Shown: positions 28,568-37,695, counted from the first letter of the stretch. The stretch: 64,000 nt of DNA from CAYVUV01 sp964455095 (GCA_964455095.1 CAYVUV010000115.1:1-64000); one strand, 5' to 3'. Numbers and translations are program-made. Notes: generated by a model from the sequence alone, not told the origin.

Positions 28568-28654
28568 AGTGCCCGTTCAGTTCCTTCTTGTCCAGGGGAG
28601 GCGAGCGAATTGTTGGTTGCGCTATCCTTTGCCCTTCCCCACGCGCTTGTGACA

Positions 28655-28675
28655 GGTTCGGTGGCTAGACGAACC
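28655..28675. promoter_or_regulatory. Inverted repeat between divergent operons, possible operator
   Basis: GGTTCG (28655-28660) and CGAACC (28670-28675) are perfect 6-base arms 9 bases apart. They lie 22 bases before the P450-cNMP fusion gene and about 90 bases before the divergent secretion operon. Centre-to-centre spacing suits a dimeric helix-turn-helix regulator such as a Crp/Fnr or TetR protein. Confidence 0.4.
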
Positions 28676-28697
28676 AGCAGCGCGAGAGGGGCAGGTC

Positions 28698-30554
28698 ATG
28701 ACAGCACAAAACGCGGCGGCACAAAGCGATGCCGACGACGTATTCACGAAGCTCTTCCTCACGGCGGAAGGGCGCATCGACCCGTACCCGCTCTACCACC
28801 GGTTGCGCCAGATCCAGCCGGTCCACCACACCAAGCTGGGCATGTGGGTGCTCAGCCGGTACGACGACTGCTGGGCGGCCATGCGCGATCCGCGCCTCGG
28901 CAAGGACTACGCCCGTCAGATCGAACAGCGCTTTGGTCCCGACTGGCGCCAGCATCCCTCGCTGACCTCCGGCGAGCACTCGATGCTGAACACGAGCGGG
29001 CCGGAGCACACCCGGCTGCGCAAGCTGGTGACCAAGTCGTTCACGCCGCGCATGATCGACAACCTCAAGCCGACGATCGAACGAGTGGTCACCGAGCTGC
29101 TCGAACCCCTGGCCGCCGCCGGCGGCGGCGACGTGCTCGAGGCGGTCGGCTTTCCGCTCCCGGTGACGATCATCGGCGAGATGTTGGGCGTGCCGGAGGC
29201 GGACCGGCCGCAGTTCCGTGAGCTCGTCGGGGATCTGGTGGCGATCTTCGAGATGCAGCCGACCGCCGAACAGCTGGCGGCGGCCGATGCCGCGCAGCTC
29301 GCCATCCGCGACTACTTCCTGGAGTTGATCGCGGCGAAGCGGCGCGCGCCGGGCGAGGACTTGTTGAGCAAGCTGGCCACCGCCGAGGTCGGCGGCGATC
29401 GCCTGACCGACGACGAGCTGGTCACGCTCGCCTCGCTGCTCTTTGCCGCTGGCTTCGAAACCACCACCAACCTGTTCGGCAACGGTTTGCTCGGTCTGTT
29501 GCGCCACCCGGACCAGCTCGCCCTGTTGCGCCGCGACCCATCGTTGATCGCGAACCTGCCCGACGAGTTTCTGCGCTACGACGGCACCGCCCAGCTGGTG
29601 AACCGGGTCACCGAAGCCAGCGTCGAGGTCGGCGGCGTGACGATCGCCGCCGGCGAGCAGGTATTTGCGCTGCTCGGCGCCGGCAACCGCGACCCGGCGC
29701 GCTACGCCGATCCCGACCGGCTGGACGTGACGCGTAAGGAGATCCAGCCGCTGACCTTCGGCGGCGGCGTCCACTTCTGCCTCGGCGCCGCGCTGGCGCG
29801 AGCGGAGATCGAGATCACGTTCCGCACGCTGCTCGAACGCTTCGCGCACATCGAGCTCAGCGGCGACGAGCCGCGCTTTCAAGATCGGCTGACCCTGCGC
29901 GGCCTCACCGCCCTCCACATCGCTTGCCGGACGTCCGCCAGTCCGCAGGCCCGCGGCGCCGCGGCAGCGCCCGTCGCCGTCGAGTCGGCTGCGACACCGG
30001 CACCGACCCCGCACGCCGGGCGCGGGCTGCGACCGCGCTCGGGTGATACGGACGCCGACCTGCGTTGGCGGGCCGAGTTGCGCCAGCGCATCGAGACCGA
30101 CCCCGCGCGGCGCGACTCGGTGCCGGTGCGCACGGGCGAGCGGCTCGCCGCCACGGTCGCGCTGCTGCAGCGCAACAGCCTGTTCGCGCACTGCAGCACG
30201 TCGGAGCTCGAGCAGCTCGCCGCGACGGCGTACCCGATGAGCTTCGAGCCCGGCGACATGCTGTGTACGGAGGGCGGCGAGTCGCCCGAGTGCTACATCG
30301 TCGAAGTAGGGCAAGCCGTCGTCACCATCGGGCGCAAGGGCGTCGCGACGGTCGGCGAGCACGACGTCGTCGGCGAGCGCGGCGTGCTGCTCGACACGGT
30401 GCGCTCGGCGACGGTCACCGCGATGACGCACATGATCACCTACGCCATCTCGCGCGAGCGCCTGCGCGCCCTCGTCAGCGCCAACCCGACCGCGCGCGAT
30501 TGGATGCTGGAGGAGATGCGCCGCCGCTATCCGAACCTCGGGCCAGCAGCGTGA
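28698..30554 (+). CDS. Cytochrome P450 fused to a cyclic-nucleotide-binding domain
   Basis: This 618-residue protein is a full P450 followed by a linker and a cNMP-binding domain. P450 marks are AGFETT (251-256, I helix), EFLR (290-293), and FGGGVHFCLG with axial Cys361. Residues about 411-455 are Ala/Pro-rich linker. Residues about 490-600 form a cNMP jelly roll: NSLFAHCSTSELEQLA, then MSFEPGDMLCTEGGE, and the phosphate-binding cassette VVGERGVLLDTVRSATVTA with Glu560 and Arg569 in place. A GAGAGGGG ribosome binding site precedes ATG 28698. I infer an oxygenase gated by cAMP or cGMP, or targeted by the domain. It is not a frameshift artefact; one frame covers all. Confidence 0.88.
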   Translation: MTAQNAAAQSDADDVFTKLFLTAEGRIDPYPLYHRLRQIQPVHHTKLGMWVLSRYDDCWAAMRDPRLGKDYARQIEQRFGPDWRQHPSLTSGEHSMLNTSGPEHTRLRKLVTKSFTPRMIDNLKPTIERVVTELLEPLAAAGGGDVLEAVGFPLPVTIIGEMLGVPEADRPQFRELVGDLVAIFEMQPTAEQLAAADAAQLAIRDYFLELIAAKRRAPGEDLLSKLATAEVGGDRLTDDELVTLASLLFAAGFETTTNLFGNGLLGLLRHPDQLALLRRDPSLIANLPDEFLRYDGTAQLVNRVTEASVEVGGVTIAAGEQVFALLGAGNRDPARYADPDRLDVTRKEIQPLTFGGGVHFCLGAALARAEIEITFRTLLERFAHIELSGDEPRFQDRLTLRGLTALHIACRTSASPQARGAAAAPVAVESAATPAPTPHAGRGLRPRSGDTDADLRWRAELRQRIETDPARRDSVPVRTGERLAATVALLQRNSLFAHCSTSELEQLAATAYPMSFEPGDMLCTEGGESPECYIVEVGQAVVTIGRKGVATVGEHDVVGERGVLLDTVRSATVTAMTHMITYAISRERLRALVSANPTARDWMLEEMRRRYPNLGPAA

Positions 30555-30636
30555 AACGAGGCGATCAGCCTGGCGCCGCTCCGGCGCGGGAGGGCGAGCT
30601 AGGAACCGGAGAGGGGCCGTAAGAGTCAGCACGGCG

Positions 30637-30660
30637 CGAATGCGTTGACCAACGCATTCG
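30637..30660. terminator. Perfect hairpin after the P450-cNMP gene
   Basis: CGAATGCGTT (30637-30646) and AACGCATTCG (30651-30660) are perfect 10-base arms with a 4-base loop, between the fusion gene stop (30554) and the lipoprotein gene (30711). There is no T-run, so an operator role is an alternative. Confidence 0.5.
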
Positions 30661-30710
30661 GCGCGGACTAAGAGCCCGTCATCCCCGTCTCGCAGCCGCA
30701 GGAGTCGCTG

Positions 30711-32066
30711 ATGTTGCTCGCGCACCCCGTTCGCCGTCTGGCGACTCTCGCACTGCTGGCCTGGTTGCCACTGGTCGCCGCCTGCGGAGACGATGACAGT
30801 TCCACGCGCGCACCAACGCCGACTGCGACCCATTCTCCGTCGCCGACAGCCACGCAGGCGGCGGCCCCAACGGTCACCGCCACCGCGCCGCCGACGCCCA
30901 CGTCGACATCCACTGCGACGCCCACTGCGACGGGCACCGCAACCGCAACCCCCACCGTCACTGCCACCGCCACGCCAACCGAGCCCGAGCGCTTCGCCGG
31001 GACCGTCGACGAGTTCTACTTCGTGCCCGACCCGCTGCCACCCGGAGAGCCCGGTGCGCTCATCCGCGTTCAAGACGTTTCCGCCGACAGCGAGCGGACA
31101 ACCCTGCGCATCATGTACCACTCGCGCGACGCGCTCGATCGCGATCGGGCGGTGACCGGCATTCTTACCTACCCCAACGCCGCGCCGCCTGCGGAAGGCT
31201 GGCCGGTGGTGTCGTTGGCGAACGGAACCGTCGGCCTGGCGTCGCCGTGTGCGTTGAGTCGCATCGGGCGTGTCGCGCCGACCTTCGGGCTCGACGCGGT
31301 CGGTGTGGTGACCGACTACATCGGCCTGGGTCCGGTGGGAGAAACCCATCCGTACCTGTCGCGCCCGAGCGAGGGGCACAGCGTCATCGATGCGGTGCGC
31401 GCGGCGCGCCACCTGGCGGAAACCGGCGCCGGTTCGCGCTGGCTGGCGATCGGTCATTCGCAGGGCGGGCACGGCGCGTTGTCCGCCCACGAGCTCGGCG
31501 AGGCCTACGCTCCCGAGCTCGAATTGTTGGGCACCGTCTCGCTGGCGCCGGCCGCCTTGCTCGATCGCACGTACGGGGTCTTCGACGAAGCCGTCGCGCG
31601 CGTCGTCGGTGTGATGGCGCTCTATGGCGCCGCGTCCGAGCACCCCGAGATCGATCCCAACGACTACGTCGGCCCCGCCACCGCCGCGGCGGCCGCCGCC
31701 GTGCTCGGCGACCACTGCCTGGGCGACATCATCCCGGCCTTCGTCGTCATTCCGGCCGAGACTTTCTACATCAACGATCCGATCGAAACCGAGCCGGCCC
31801 GATCGATCGTGCGGGCCAACGACGTCGGCGGCGTCAGGGTCGACGCGCCGCTGTTCCTCATCTCGGGTACGGCGGACGACCGCGTCGTCGTCCAACGCGT
31901 GCGCGATCTCCTCACCAAGCTCTGCGACGTCGGCCAGGTTACCGAATACCTCGAGATCGAAGGCGCCACGCACGAAAACGAGTACAGCCTGGCCGCCGGG
32001 CAAATCGAAGCCTGGCTCGCGGCTCGTCTCGCCGGCGAGCCGGCGCTCGACTCCTGCGAGCAGTGA
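30711..32066 (+). CDS. Secreted lipase-like alpha/beta-hydrolase lipoprotein
   Basis: This 451-residue protein has a lipoprotein signal peptide with lipobox LVAAC (Cys25), then a Thr/Pro-rich linker (about 33-90). An alpha/beta-hydrolase resembling the secretory lipase (LIP) family follows. The nucleophile elbow is GHSQGG. The likely acid is Asp in ISGTADDRV and the likely base His in EGATHENE. It would cleave esters or lipids at the cell surface. An AGGAG ribosome binding site lies before ATG 30711. The next secreted gene begins 50 bases after its stop, so the two may be co-transcribed. Confidence 0.82.
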   Translation: MLLAHPVRRLATLALLAWLPLVAACGDDDSSTRAPTPTATHSPSPTATQAAAPTVTATAPPTPTSTSTATPTATGTATATPTVTATATPTEPERFAGTVDEFYFVPDPLPPGEPGALIRVQDVSADSERTTLRIMYHSRDALDRDRAVTGILTYPNAAPPAEGWPVVSLANGTVGLASPCALSRIGRVAPTFGLDAVGVVTDYIGLGPVGETHPYLSRPSEGHSVIDAVRAARHLAETGAGSRWLAIGHSQGGHGALSAHELGEAYAPELELLGTVSLAPAALLDRTYGVFDEAVARVVGVMALYGAASEHPEIDPNDYVGPATAAAAAAVLGDHCLGDIIPAFVVIPAETFYINDPIETEPARSIVRANDVGGVRVDAPLFLISGTADDRVVVQRVRDLLTKLCDVGQVTEYLEIEGATHENEYSLAAGQIEAWLAARLAGEPALDSCEQ

Positions 32067-32116
32067 GGGTTCGCCGCCGTTGACGAAGCGCCTGGAGGGC
32101 CGTACACAACCTCCAA

Positions 32117-33841
32117 ATGGAGCAACGGCGGTTCCACAAGTGGGGCCATCTGCGCGTATGGGTCGCATGGATGGCCATGCTGATCGCCTTGGAATCGGCG
32201 GCCGCCGCCGTGACCTACACCTGGACCGGTGGAGGTGGGGCGAACACCAACTGGTCCAACACCTCCAACTGGGGTGGCACGGCGCCGGCCAACAATGAGA
32301 CGGACGTCGGGTTCGTCTTCCCCGCGCTGAATGGTCCGTACGCCAGCCACAACGATCGGACCGGCCTCCAGGTGACGTCGCTCGACATCACGACGCAGCT
32401 CGGCGATGGCGATTACCTGTTCACCGGCAACGCGATCACGGTGAGCGGTCAGGCGACGATGGCGAGCCCGGCCTCCGGCGACCCGAACCTCGTCTGGCAG
32501 ATTCCGATGGCGCTCGCTGGCGACTTCACCGTCAGCGCCTCGGGTCGGCAGACGCAGCTGCAGGGGGCGATCAACCTCGGCGACCACACGCTCGCGCTCG
32601 ACGCGGCGGGCGACATCGTGCTCGCAGGCACGGTCGGCGGCAGTGGCAACCTGATCAAGAACAATGGTTCGGCCCTGACCATCACCGGCACGAACAGCTA
32701 CACCGGCGCGACCATCGGCAACCGCGGGGCGCTCTACATTGCCAACGCGGCAGCCTTCGGCAGCACCGGCACGGGCACCACGTTCACCGGCGGTTTCCTC
32801 GGCTTCGTCCCCGGCAGTGCATTCACCGTCTCCGAACCGTTCGTGTTCGACGGCGGCGCCATCCTCGCCTACGGGACGCCGACGATGGCGGGGCTGGTGA
32901 CGCTCAACACGACGATCGACATCCAGGCCTTCGACGCGCTCGCGGCGCTAACCATCGCCGGCACCATCACCGGCCCCGGCGGGTTCAACAAGACCGGCCC
33001 GGGCCTGCTGGTCCTCAGTGCACCGGTCGATCCCTACGCAGGTGCAACCGCGGTCAACGGCGGCACGCTGCAACTCGATGCGGCCCTCACCAGCACCAAC
33101 CCCGTCACCGTGAGGAGCGGCGCCACATTGAAAGGCGACGGCGCCAGCCGCGGCACCATCGCGGTGCAGAACGGCGGCACGGTGGCGCCGGGCGCGAGCC
33201 CCGGCGGGATTTCCAGCTCGGGGTTGAGCCTGGCCGCCGGCGCAACCTTCGCCGCCGAGATCGACGGGCCAATCGTGCTCACCCAATACGACACGATCGC
33301 CGTGCGCGGTCCGGTCAGCCTCGCGGGCGCAACACTCGCGGTCGCACTGGGATTCACGCCGTCCGAGGGGCAGCTGTTTCGCCTGATCGCCCAGCTGCAG
33401 GACGACGCCGTCATGGGAACCTTCGCGGGCCTCGCCGAAGGCGCAACCTTCGAGGTCGGCGGTACGACGTTTGGCATCACCTACAAGGGCGGCGCGGGCA
33501 ACGATGTGGTCCTCGTCGCCGCGCCGACGCAGACCCCCACCAGCACGCCGACAGAGATCGTACCGACCAACCCGCCGACCACCACCCCGACCGCGACGGT
33601 CGCGATCGCTCCAACGCCGACGGCCACCGCAGTGGCATCGGCCTGCACCGGGGACTGCGATGGCGACGGCACGGTGTCACTCAACGAGCTCGTGCTCGGT
33701 GTCAGCATCGCGCTCGACGACAGGCGGAGAAATCTCTGCCCGCCGCTCGACGCCGACCGCGATGATCAGGTGACCATCGCGGAGGTGATCGCAGCGGTCG
33801 AAAATGCGTTGACCAGCTGTCTCAGCATCGAGCAACCATAG
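32117..33841 (+). CDS. Secreted PATR-type beta-repeat protein with EF-hand tail
   Basis: This 574-residue protein starts with a signal peptide and the typical autotransporter-passenger opening YTWTGGGGANTNWSNTSNWG. Passenger-associated repeats follow, such as GSGNLIKNNGSALTITGTNS, PGGFNKTGPGLLVLSA and NGGTLQLDAALTSTNPVTV, predicting a right-handed beta-helix. No C-terminal membrane barrel is present. Instead a Thr/Pro linker and the 59-residue Cys/EF-hand module end the protein. It is therefore exported by another route and may be held on the surface through its tail. The true start could be a later Met near the hydrophobic stretch. Confidence 0.8.
   Translation: MEQRRFHKWGHLRVWVAWMAMLIALESAAAAVTYTWTGGGGANTNWSNTSNWGGTAPANNETDVGFVFPALNGPYASHNDRTGLQVTSLDITTQLGDGDYLFTGNAITVSGQATMASPASGDPNLVWQIPMALAGDFTVSASGRQTQLQGAINLGDHTLALDAAGDIVLAGTVGGSGNLIKNNGSALTITGTNSYTGATIGNRGALYIANAAAFGSTGTGTTFTGGFLGFVPGSAFTVSEPFVFDGGAILAYGTPTMAGLVTLNTTIDIQAFDALAALTIAGTITGPGGFNKTGPGLLVLSAPVDPYAGATAVNGGTLQLDAALTSTNPVTVRSGATLKGDGASRGTIAVQNGGTVAPGASPGGISSSGLSLAAGATFAAEIDGPIVLTQYDTIAVRGPVSLAGATLAVALGFTPSEGQLFRLIAQLQDDAVMGTFAGLAEGATFEVGGTTFGITYKGGAGNDVVLVAAPTQTPTSTPTEIVPTNPPTTTPTATVAIAPTPTATAVASACTGDCDGDGTVSLNELVLGVSIALDDRRRNLCPPLDADRDDQVTIAEVIAAVENALTSCLSIEQP
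33644..33820 (+). other. 59-residue Cys/EF-hand module, copy 3 (C-terminal)
   Basis: The module has Cys at 1, 5, 32 and 59. The loops are DCDGDGTVSLNE and DADRDDQVTIAE. Six residues follow the last Cys. Confidence 0.8.
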
Positions 33842-33853
33842 GATACGAGCCGG

Positions 33854-35302
33854 TCAACTGCCGTTGGCCGTCTCGGCTCGCCGCGCGATCGCGCCGATCA
33901 TGCGGCTGAAGACGAGGGCGTGCAGCGGGTAGACCCCGTACCAGTAGAGCAGGCCGGCGAGTCCGCTCGGGTGAAAGATCGCGGTCTGTCGGATGCGCGC
34001 GCCGCCCGGCGCGGGCTCCACTTCGAATTCCAGCCACGCCCGCCCGGGCACGCGCATCTCGGCGCGCAGGCGCAGGCGGCGCGGCGGGTCGTAGGCCTCG
34101 ACGCGCCAGAAGTCGAGCGAGTCGCCGGCGCGCAGCTCGCGGTTGGCAGGCCGACCGCGCCGCAAGCCGACGCCGCCGGTGAGCAGATCGAGTCCGCCGC
34201 GCAGGCGCCAGAGGAAGTTCCACGCGTACCAGCCGTTGGCGCCGCCGATGCGCCGAATCGGCTCGAACGCCGCGCGCGGCGGCACGGCGACCACGCGCTC
34301 GCGCACGTCGAGCAGCCGGCCCCGCACGCTGATCCCGCCGAACGCGCCTGACGGCGCGCCGGAAGACGACAGCGCATCGAACCAGTGTGTGGCGGCGAAT
34401 TCCCGATCCTCGTTGCGCAGCGCCGCCGCGATGGCCGCCGCGACGCCCTGCGGCTCGACATCGAAGAACCGGCGTGCGCTGTCGTCGCGCACGACCGTGG
34501 GGTGGACGATGCTCTCGATCAGCTTGCGGCCGACCCTTGCGTAGAGGGGCGTGACGAGACCGAGCCAGAGACTGCTCAGGCGCGGCGTCAGGACCGGCAC
34601 CGGCACCATCAGTCGGCGCAAGCCGCGCTGGCGCGCGTACTCCACCATCAGGTCGCGGTACGACACCTGGTCGGCGCCGCCGATCTCGAACACCTGGCTA
34701 CCCGGCAGGGCGATCTCGATCGACTGCATCAGGTAGGCGAGCAGGTCCTGAATCGCAATCGGCTGCGACAGCACGCGCACCCAGCGCGGGGTGATCATCA
34801 CCGGGAGATGCTCGGTCAGTGAGCGCACCATCTCGAACGACAGACTGCCCGAGCCGATGACGATCGAGGCGCGCAGCTCGACGACCTCGACACCCGACTG
34901 GCGCAGCAGGTCGCCCACTTCGTGGCGGCTGCGCAGGTGGTCGGACAAGTCGCTGGCGTCTTCGCCGAGGCCGCCGAGGTAGACGATGCGGCGCACACCC
35001 GCCGCGCGCGCCGCGGCGCCGAAGTTGCGCGCCCCGATGCGGTCCTCCTCGACGAAGCTGTGCGCCGAGCCCATCGAGTGCACGAGGTAGAAGGCGGTGT
35101 CGACGCCGGCGAGGGCGGGCGCCAGCGACGGCGGGTCGAGGACGTCGCCGCCCACCACCTCCGTGCCGGCGGCGACGCGCGCGGCGAGGAATTCCGGATT
35201 GCGCGCCAGACAGCGCACCTGGTAGCCCGACGCCTCGAGCGCCGGCAGCAAGCGCCCACCGACGTATCCCGAAGCCCCGGTGAGAAGAATGCGGCGCGCC
35301 AC
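33854..35302 (-). CDS. NAD(P)-binding SDR with C-terminal DUF2867-like domain
   Basis: This 482-residue protein begins with an extended-SDR Rossmann motif, RRILLTGASGYVGGRLLPAL, and resembles NmrA/SDR-a5-type epimerase-like proteins (VDTAFYLVHSMGS, VYLGGLGEDA). The last 150 residues (VRERVVAVPP to SRMIGAIARR) match the SRPBCC-like DUF2867 part seen in such fusions. Start GTG 35302 puts the nucleotide motif at the N-terminus; a longer frame to 35443 would overlap the divergent gene's promoter. The likely role is a reductase or epimerase, or a redox-sensing protein, of unknown substrate. Confidence 0.8.
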   Translation of the reverse strand: MARRILLTGASGYVGGRLLPALEASGYQVRCLARNPEFLAARVAAGTEVVGGDVLDPPSLAPALAGVDTAFYLVHSMGSAHSFVEEDRIGARNFGAAARAAGVRRIVYLGGLGEDASDLSDHLRSRHEVGDLLRQSGVEVVELRASIVIGSGSLSFEMVRSLTEHLPVMITPRWVRVLSQPIAIQDLLAYLMQSIEIALPGSQVFEIGGADQVSYRDLMVEYARQRGLRRLMVPVPVLTPRLSSLWLGLVTPLYARVGRKLIESIVHPTVVRDDSARRFFDVEPQGVAAAIAAALRNEDREFAATHWFDALSSSGAPSGAFGGISVRGRLLDVRERVVAVPPRAAFEPIRRIGGANGWYAWNFLWRLRGGLDLLTGGVGLRRGRPANRELRAGDSLDFWRVEAYDPPRRLRLRAEMRVPGRAWLEFEVEPAPGGARIRQTAIFHPSGLAGLLYWYGVYPLHALVFSRMIGAIARRAETANGS

Positions 35303-35408
35303 GAGCAGGAGTCTACTCGCGAATCGCCCCCCCGCAACGGAGGGGCGGCGCGCGAACGCACGGCCCTGCCTTCCCAGACTGGATAGGGCTCCTGAGGGGT
35401 TGTCCCTA

Positions 35409-35437
35409 TTGACTGCCAAGTCACCGCTGGCGATGGT
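35409..35437 (+). promoter_or_regulatory. Putative leaderless promoter with inverted repeat
   Basis: TTGACT (35409-35414), 17 bases, GATGGT (35432-35437), six bases, then ATG 35444. The -35 box overlaps the inverted repeat TGACT-GCCA-AGTCA (35410-35423), a possible operator. Confidence 0.35.
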
Positions 35438-35443
35438 GCGCAC

Positions 35444-36739
35444 ATGAAGAGACGCGTCCGTTGGAGTGGTCTGGCCGCCGTGGTCAACACGTTGCTGCTC
35501 TGCGCCCCAGCGGCGGGACAGCCAAGGGGGCCACTGGCCTACGCGAGCGCTGCAACCGGTCTGGCGATCATCGACACCGCGACCAACGGCGTGGTGGGCT
35601 CGATCCCGCTCGCAGAGCTGCCGTCGTTCATCTCCATCTCGCCGGACGGCACGCGCATCTACGCGACGTCCGAGAGCGCGTCGATCGCCGCGGTCGACAC
35701 CGTGCAGAACGAACTGCTGACGGTGATCACCGGGACGCCCAAATACACCGGCGTGGCCTTCTCGCCCGACGGCAACACGGCCTACGCACTGCGCTACCTG
35801 GGCGACCCGGTCTCGAGCATTTCAATTGTCGACACGGCGACCAATGAGATCACCGGCGACATCCCCCTCTCCCAGGACATCTTTGCCCGCATGGCCGTCT
35901 CCCCGGACGGCAAGACCGGCTACGTTCCGCGCAGCTTTTCCCTCGGCAATGCGCTCGACGTCACGGTCGTCGACCTCGAGCACAACGCGGTGGGCTCGCC
36001 GATCATCCTGCCCTGTGCAAGCGCCTCAATTGACCTGGCCTTCGCCAACGGCGGGCGGCGGCTCTACATTCCCGTTCTCGGCGGCGGGTGCCTCGGTGGC
36101 GGTGGCGGGGCCGCCGCCGCGCCGGCGGGATCGTGCACCGGGGATTGCAATGGCGATCGGGCCGTCACGATCGACGAGTTGATCTCCGGCGTGCAACTCG
36201 CGCTGACAGGCCGCAGCGCCGGAGCGTGCGCCCGCTTCGATCCGAATGCCGACGACAGGGTTTCGATCGACGAGCTGGTGGAAGGAGTCGAACGCGCAGT
36301 GAACCGCTGCCCCGGCGCACCGCCACTCCCGGACGGTGACTTTGCCGCCATCATCGACACGCGCACCAACTCCGTGTTCGAACTGCTCGACTTCGGCAGT
36401 ATCGGCAGCGGCGGGGCAGCCGCCGCAGGCCGGGCCGCGGGCGTGCCGACCGGCGACGGCCTCCCCGGTCTCGGCATCGAAGTATCCCCCGACGGGCGCT
36501 TTGCCTACGTCACCAGCTGCGGCGATGGGCTGTGCGTGCTCGACACCGCTACCCAGAAGATCGTCGACACGGTGGCCATCCCCGGGTTCCCGTACAACAT
36601 CGCGATCACACCGGACGGACGCACGGGCTACGTTACCGACAACGGCGACGGCCCGATCACGATCGTAGACCTTGAACAGCGTGCCGTCGTCGGCACTATC
36701 GACCTCAGCGGGGCCCTCGACATCGTGGTGGCCCACTAG
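35444..36739 (+). CDS. Secreted YncE-type beta-propeller interrupted by an EF-hand module
   Basis: This 431-residue exported protein has a signal peptide (LAAVVNTLLLCAPAAGQ). Propeller repeats include GLAIIDTATNGVVGSIPL, ISISPDGTRIYATSESAS, VAFSPDGNTAYALRY and ITPDGRTGYVTDNGDGP. Between blades, after a Gly/Ala-rich loop, lies a complete 59-residue Cys/EF-hand module (about residues 231-289). The propeller then resumes with AIIDTRTNSVFELLDFG. Such propellers bind proteins or ligands in the periplasm or outside the cell. The gene is divergent from the SDR and ends 2 bases from the convergent ion channel gene. Confidence 0.82.
   Translation: MKRRVRWSGLAAVVNTLLLCAPAAGQPRGPLAYASAATGLAIIDTATNGVVGSIPLAELPSFISISPDGTRIYATSESASIAAVDTVQNELLTVITGTPKYTGVAFSPDGNTAYALRYLGDPVSSISIVDTATNEITGDIPLSQDIFARMAVSPDGKTGYVPRSFSLGNALDVTVVDLEHNAVGSPIILPCASASIDLAFANGGRRLYIPVLGGGCLGGGGGAAAAPAGSCTGDCNGDRAVTIDELISGVQLALTGRSAGACARFDPNADDRVSIDELVEGVERAVNRCPGAPPLPDGDFAAIIDTRTNSVFELLDFGSIGSGGAAAAGRAAGVPTGDGLPGLGIEVSPDGRFAYVTSCGDGLCVLDTATQKIVDTVAIPGFPYNIAITPDGRTGYVTDNGDGPITIVDLEQRAVVGTIDLSGALDIVVAH
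36134..36310 (+). other. 59-residue Cys/EF-hand module, copy 4 (internal)
   Basis: The module has Cys at 1, 5, 32 and 59. The loops are DCNGDRAVTIDE and DPNADDRVSIDE. It is inserted within a beta-propeller between Gly-rich and Pro-rich hinges, which shows that it is not only a C-terminal tag. Confidence 0.8.
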
Positions 36740-36741
36740 GC

Positions 36742-37554
36742 TCACAGCGCCGCACCGCAGCGCTTGCAGTAGCGCGCGTCCATGTCGTGGCCATCGACTC
36801 CACAGGCCGGACAGGCCTGCGTACTCACGTGGCGCTGCGCACTGGCGAGCTCGACGGAGACGATGCCGGTCGGGATGGCGATGATGGCGTAGCCGGTGAT
36901 CATCAGCAACGAGGCCAGCATCTGTCCGGGGACCGTCCGGGGCGCGATGTCGCCGTACCCGACTGTCGTCAACGTCACGATCGCCCAGTAGATCGACTGC
37001 GGAATGCTGGTGAAGCCGTGCTCCTCGCCTTCGATGAGGTACATGAGCGCGCCGATGATGACGACGATCGTCGACACCGACCACAGAAACACGATGATCT
37101 TCGGGCGGCTGGCGCGCAGCGCGGCGGCCAGCACGTCGGCCTCGCCGACGTAGCGGGCGAGCTTGAAGACGCGAAACACGCGCAGCAGGCGCAGGGTGCG
37201 AACCGCCATCAGCGAGTGGGCACCCGGGATCAGCAGGCTCAGATAGCTCGGCAGGATGGCGAGCAGGTCGACGAGGCCGAAGAAGCTGATCACGTACTGC
37301 ATCGGCCGCCGCACGGCCACCAGGCGCAGCGCGTACTCGATGCTGAACAGCGCCGTGAAGGCCCACTCGATGAGACGTAGGTGCCGGCCGTAGTCGCTTC
37401 GCACCGCGGCGACGCTCTCCAGCAGCACCGCCAGTACGCTGATCAAGATGGCGGTCAGCAGGACGACATCGAAGGCCTTACCGGCCGGCGTATCCGCCTC
37501 GAAAATGACCTCGTGCAACCGGGCCCGCCAACGGGCGTTCGGACGCTCAGCCAC
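36742..37554 (-). CDS. Voltage-gated potassium channel with zinc-ribbon tail
   Basis: This 270-residue six-helix ion channel has S1-S3 helices (DVVLLTAILISVLAVLLE and later) and an S4 with regularly spaced Arg (RTLRLLRVFRVFKLARYVG). The pore carries the K+ selectivity filter TLTTVGYGD and S6 is MLASLLMITGYAIIAIPTGI. The tail has CPAC and CKRC pairs, a small zinc-ribbon. Start GTG 37554 is the only suitable codon before S1; a longer frame in this register is non-coding. Length and order match bacterial Kv channels of the KvAP/Kch group. Confidence 0.88.
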   Translation of the reverse strand: MAERPNARWRARLHEVIFEADTPAGKAFDVVLLTAILISVLAVLLESVAAVRSDYGRHLRLIEWAFTALFSIEYALRLVAVRRPMQYVISFFGLVDLLAILPSYLSLLIPGAHSLMAVRTLRLLRVFRVFKLARYVGEADVLAAALRASRPKIIVFLWSVSTIVVIIGALMYLIEGEEHGFTSIPQSIYWAIVTLTTVGYGDIAPRTVPGQMLASLLMITGYAIIAIPTGIVSVELASAQRHVSTQACPACGVDGHDMDARYCKRCGAAL

Positions 37555-37695
37555 GGCGTTTGGCCATCTCGACAATGTCCCACACGCCGGCAGGGTACTA
37601 TCATCCGGCGACAAAGTCCCCTGAGCCAGGGGCCCTCCCGCACGCTCGCATGATTGTCGTCGCTGGGAGGCGCAAGGGCAGCGTGCAGGTCGGGC

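Noticed and set aside
28665..32168. Minus-strand open frame of about 1167 residues
   Set aside because: It runs opposite the P450-cNMP fusion and the lipase gene, both of which have clear catalytic motifs. The frame has no recognisable motif and is a codon-bias shadow.
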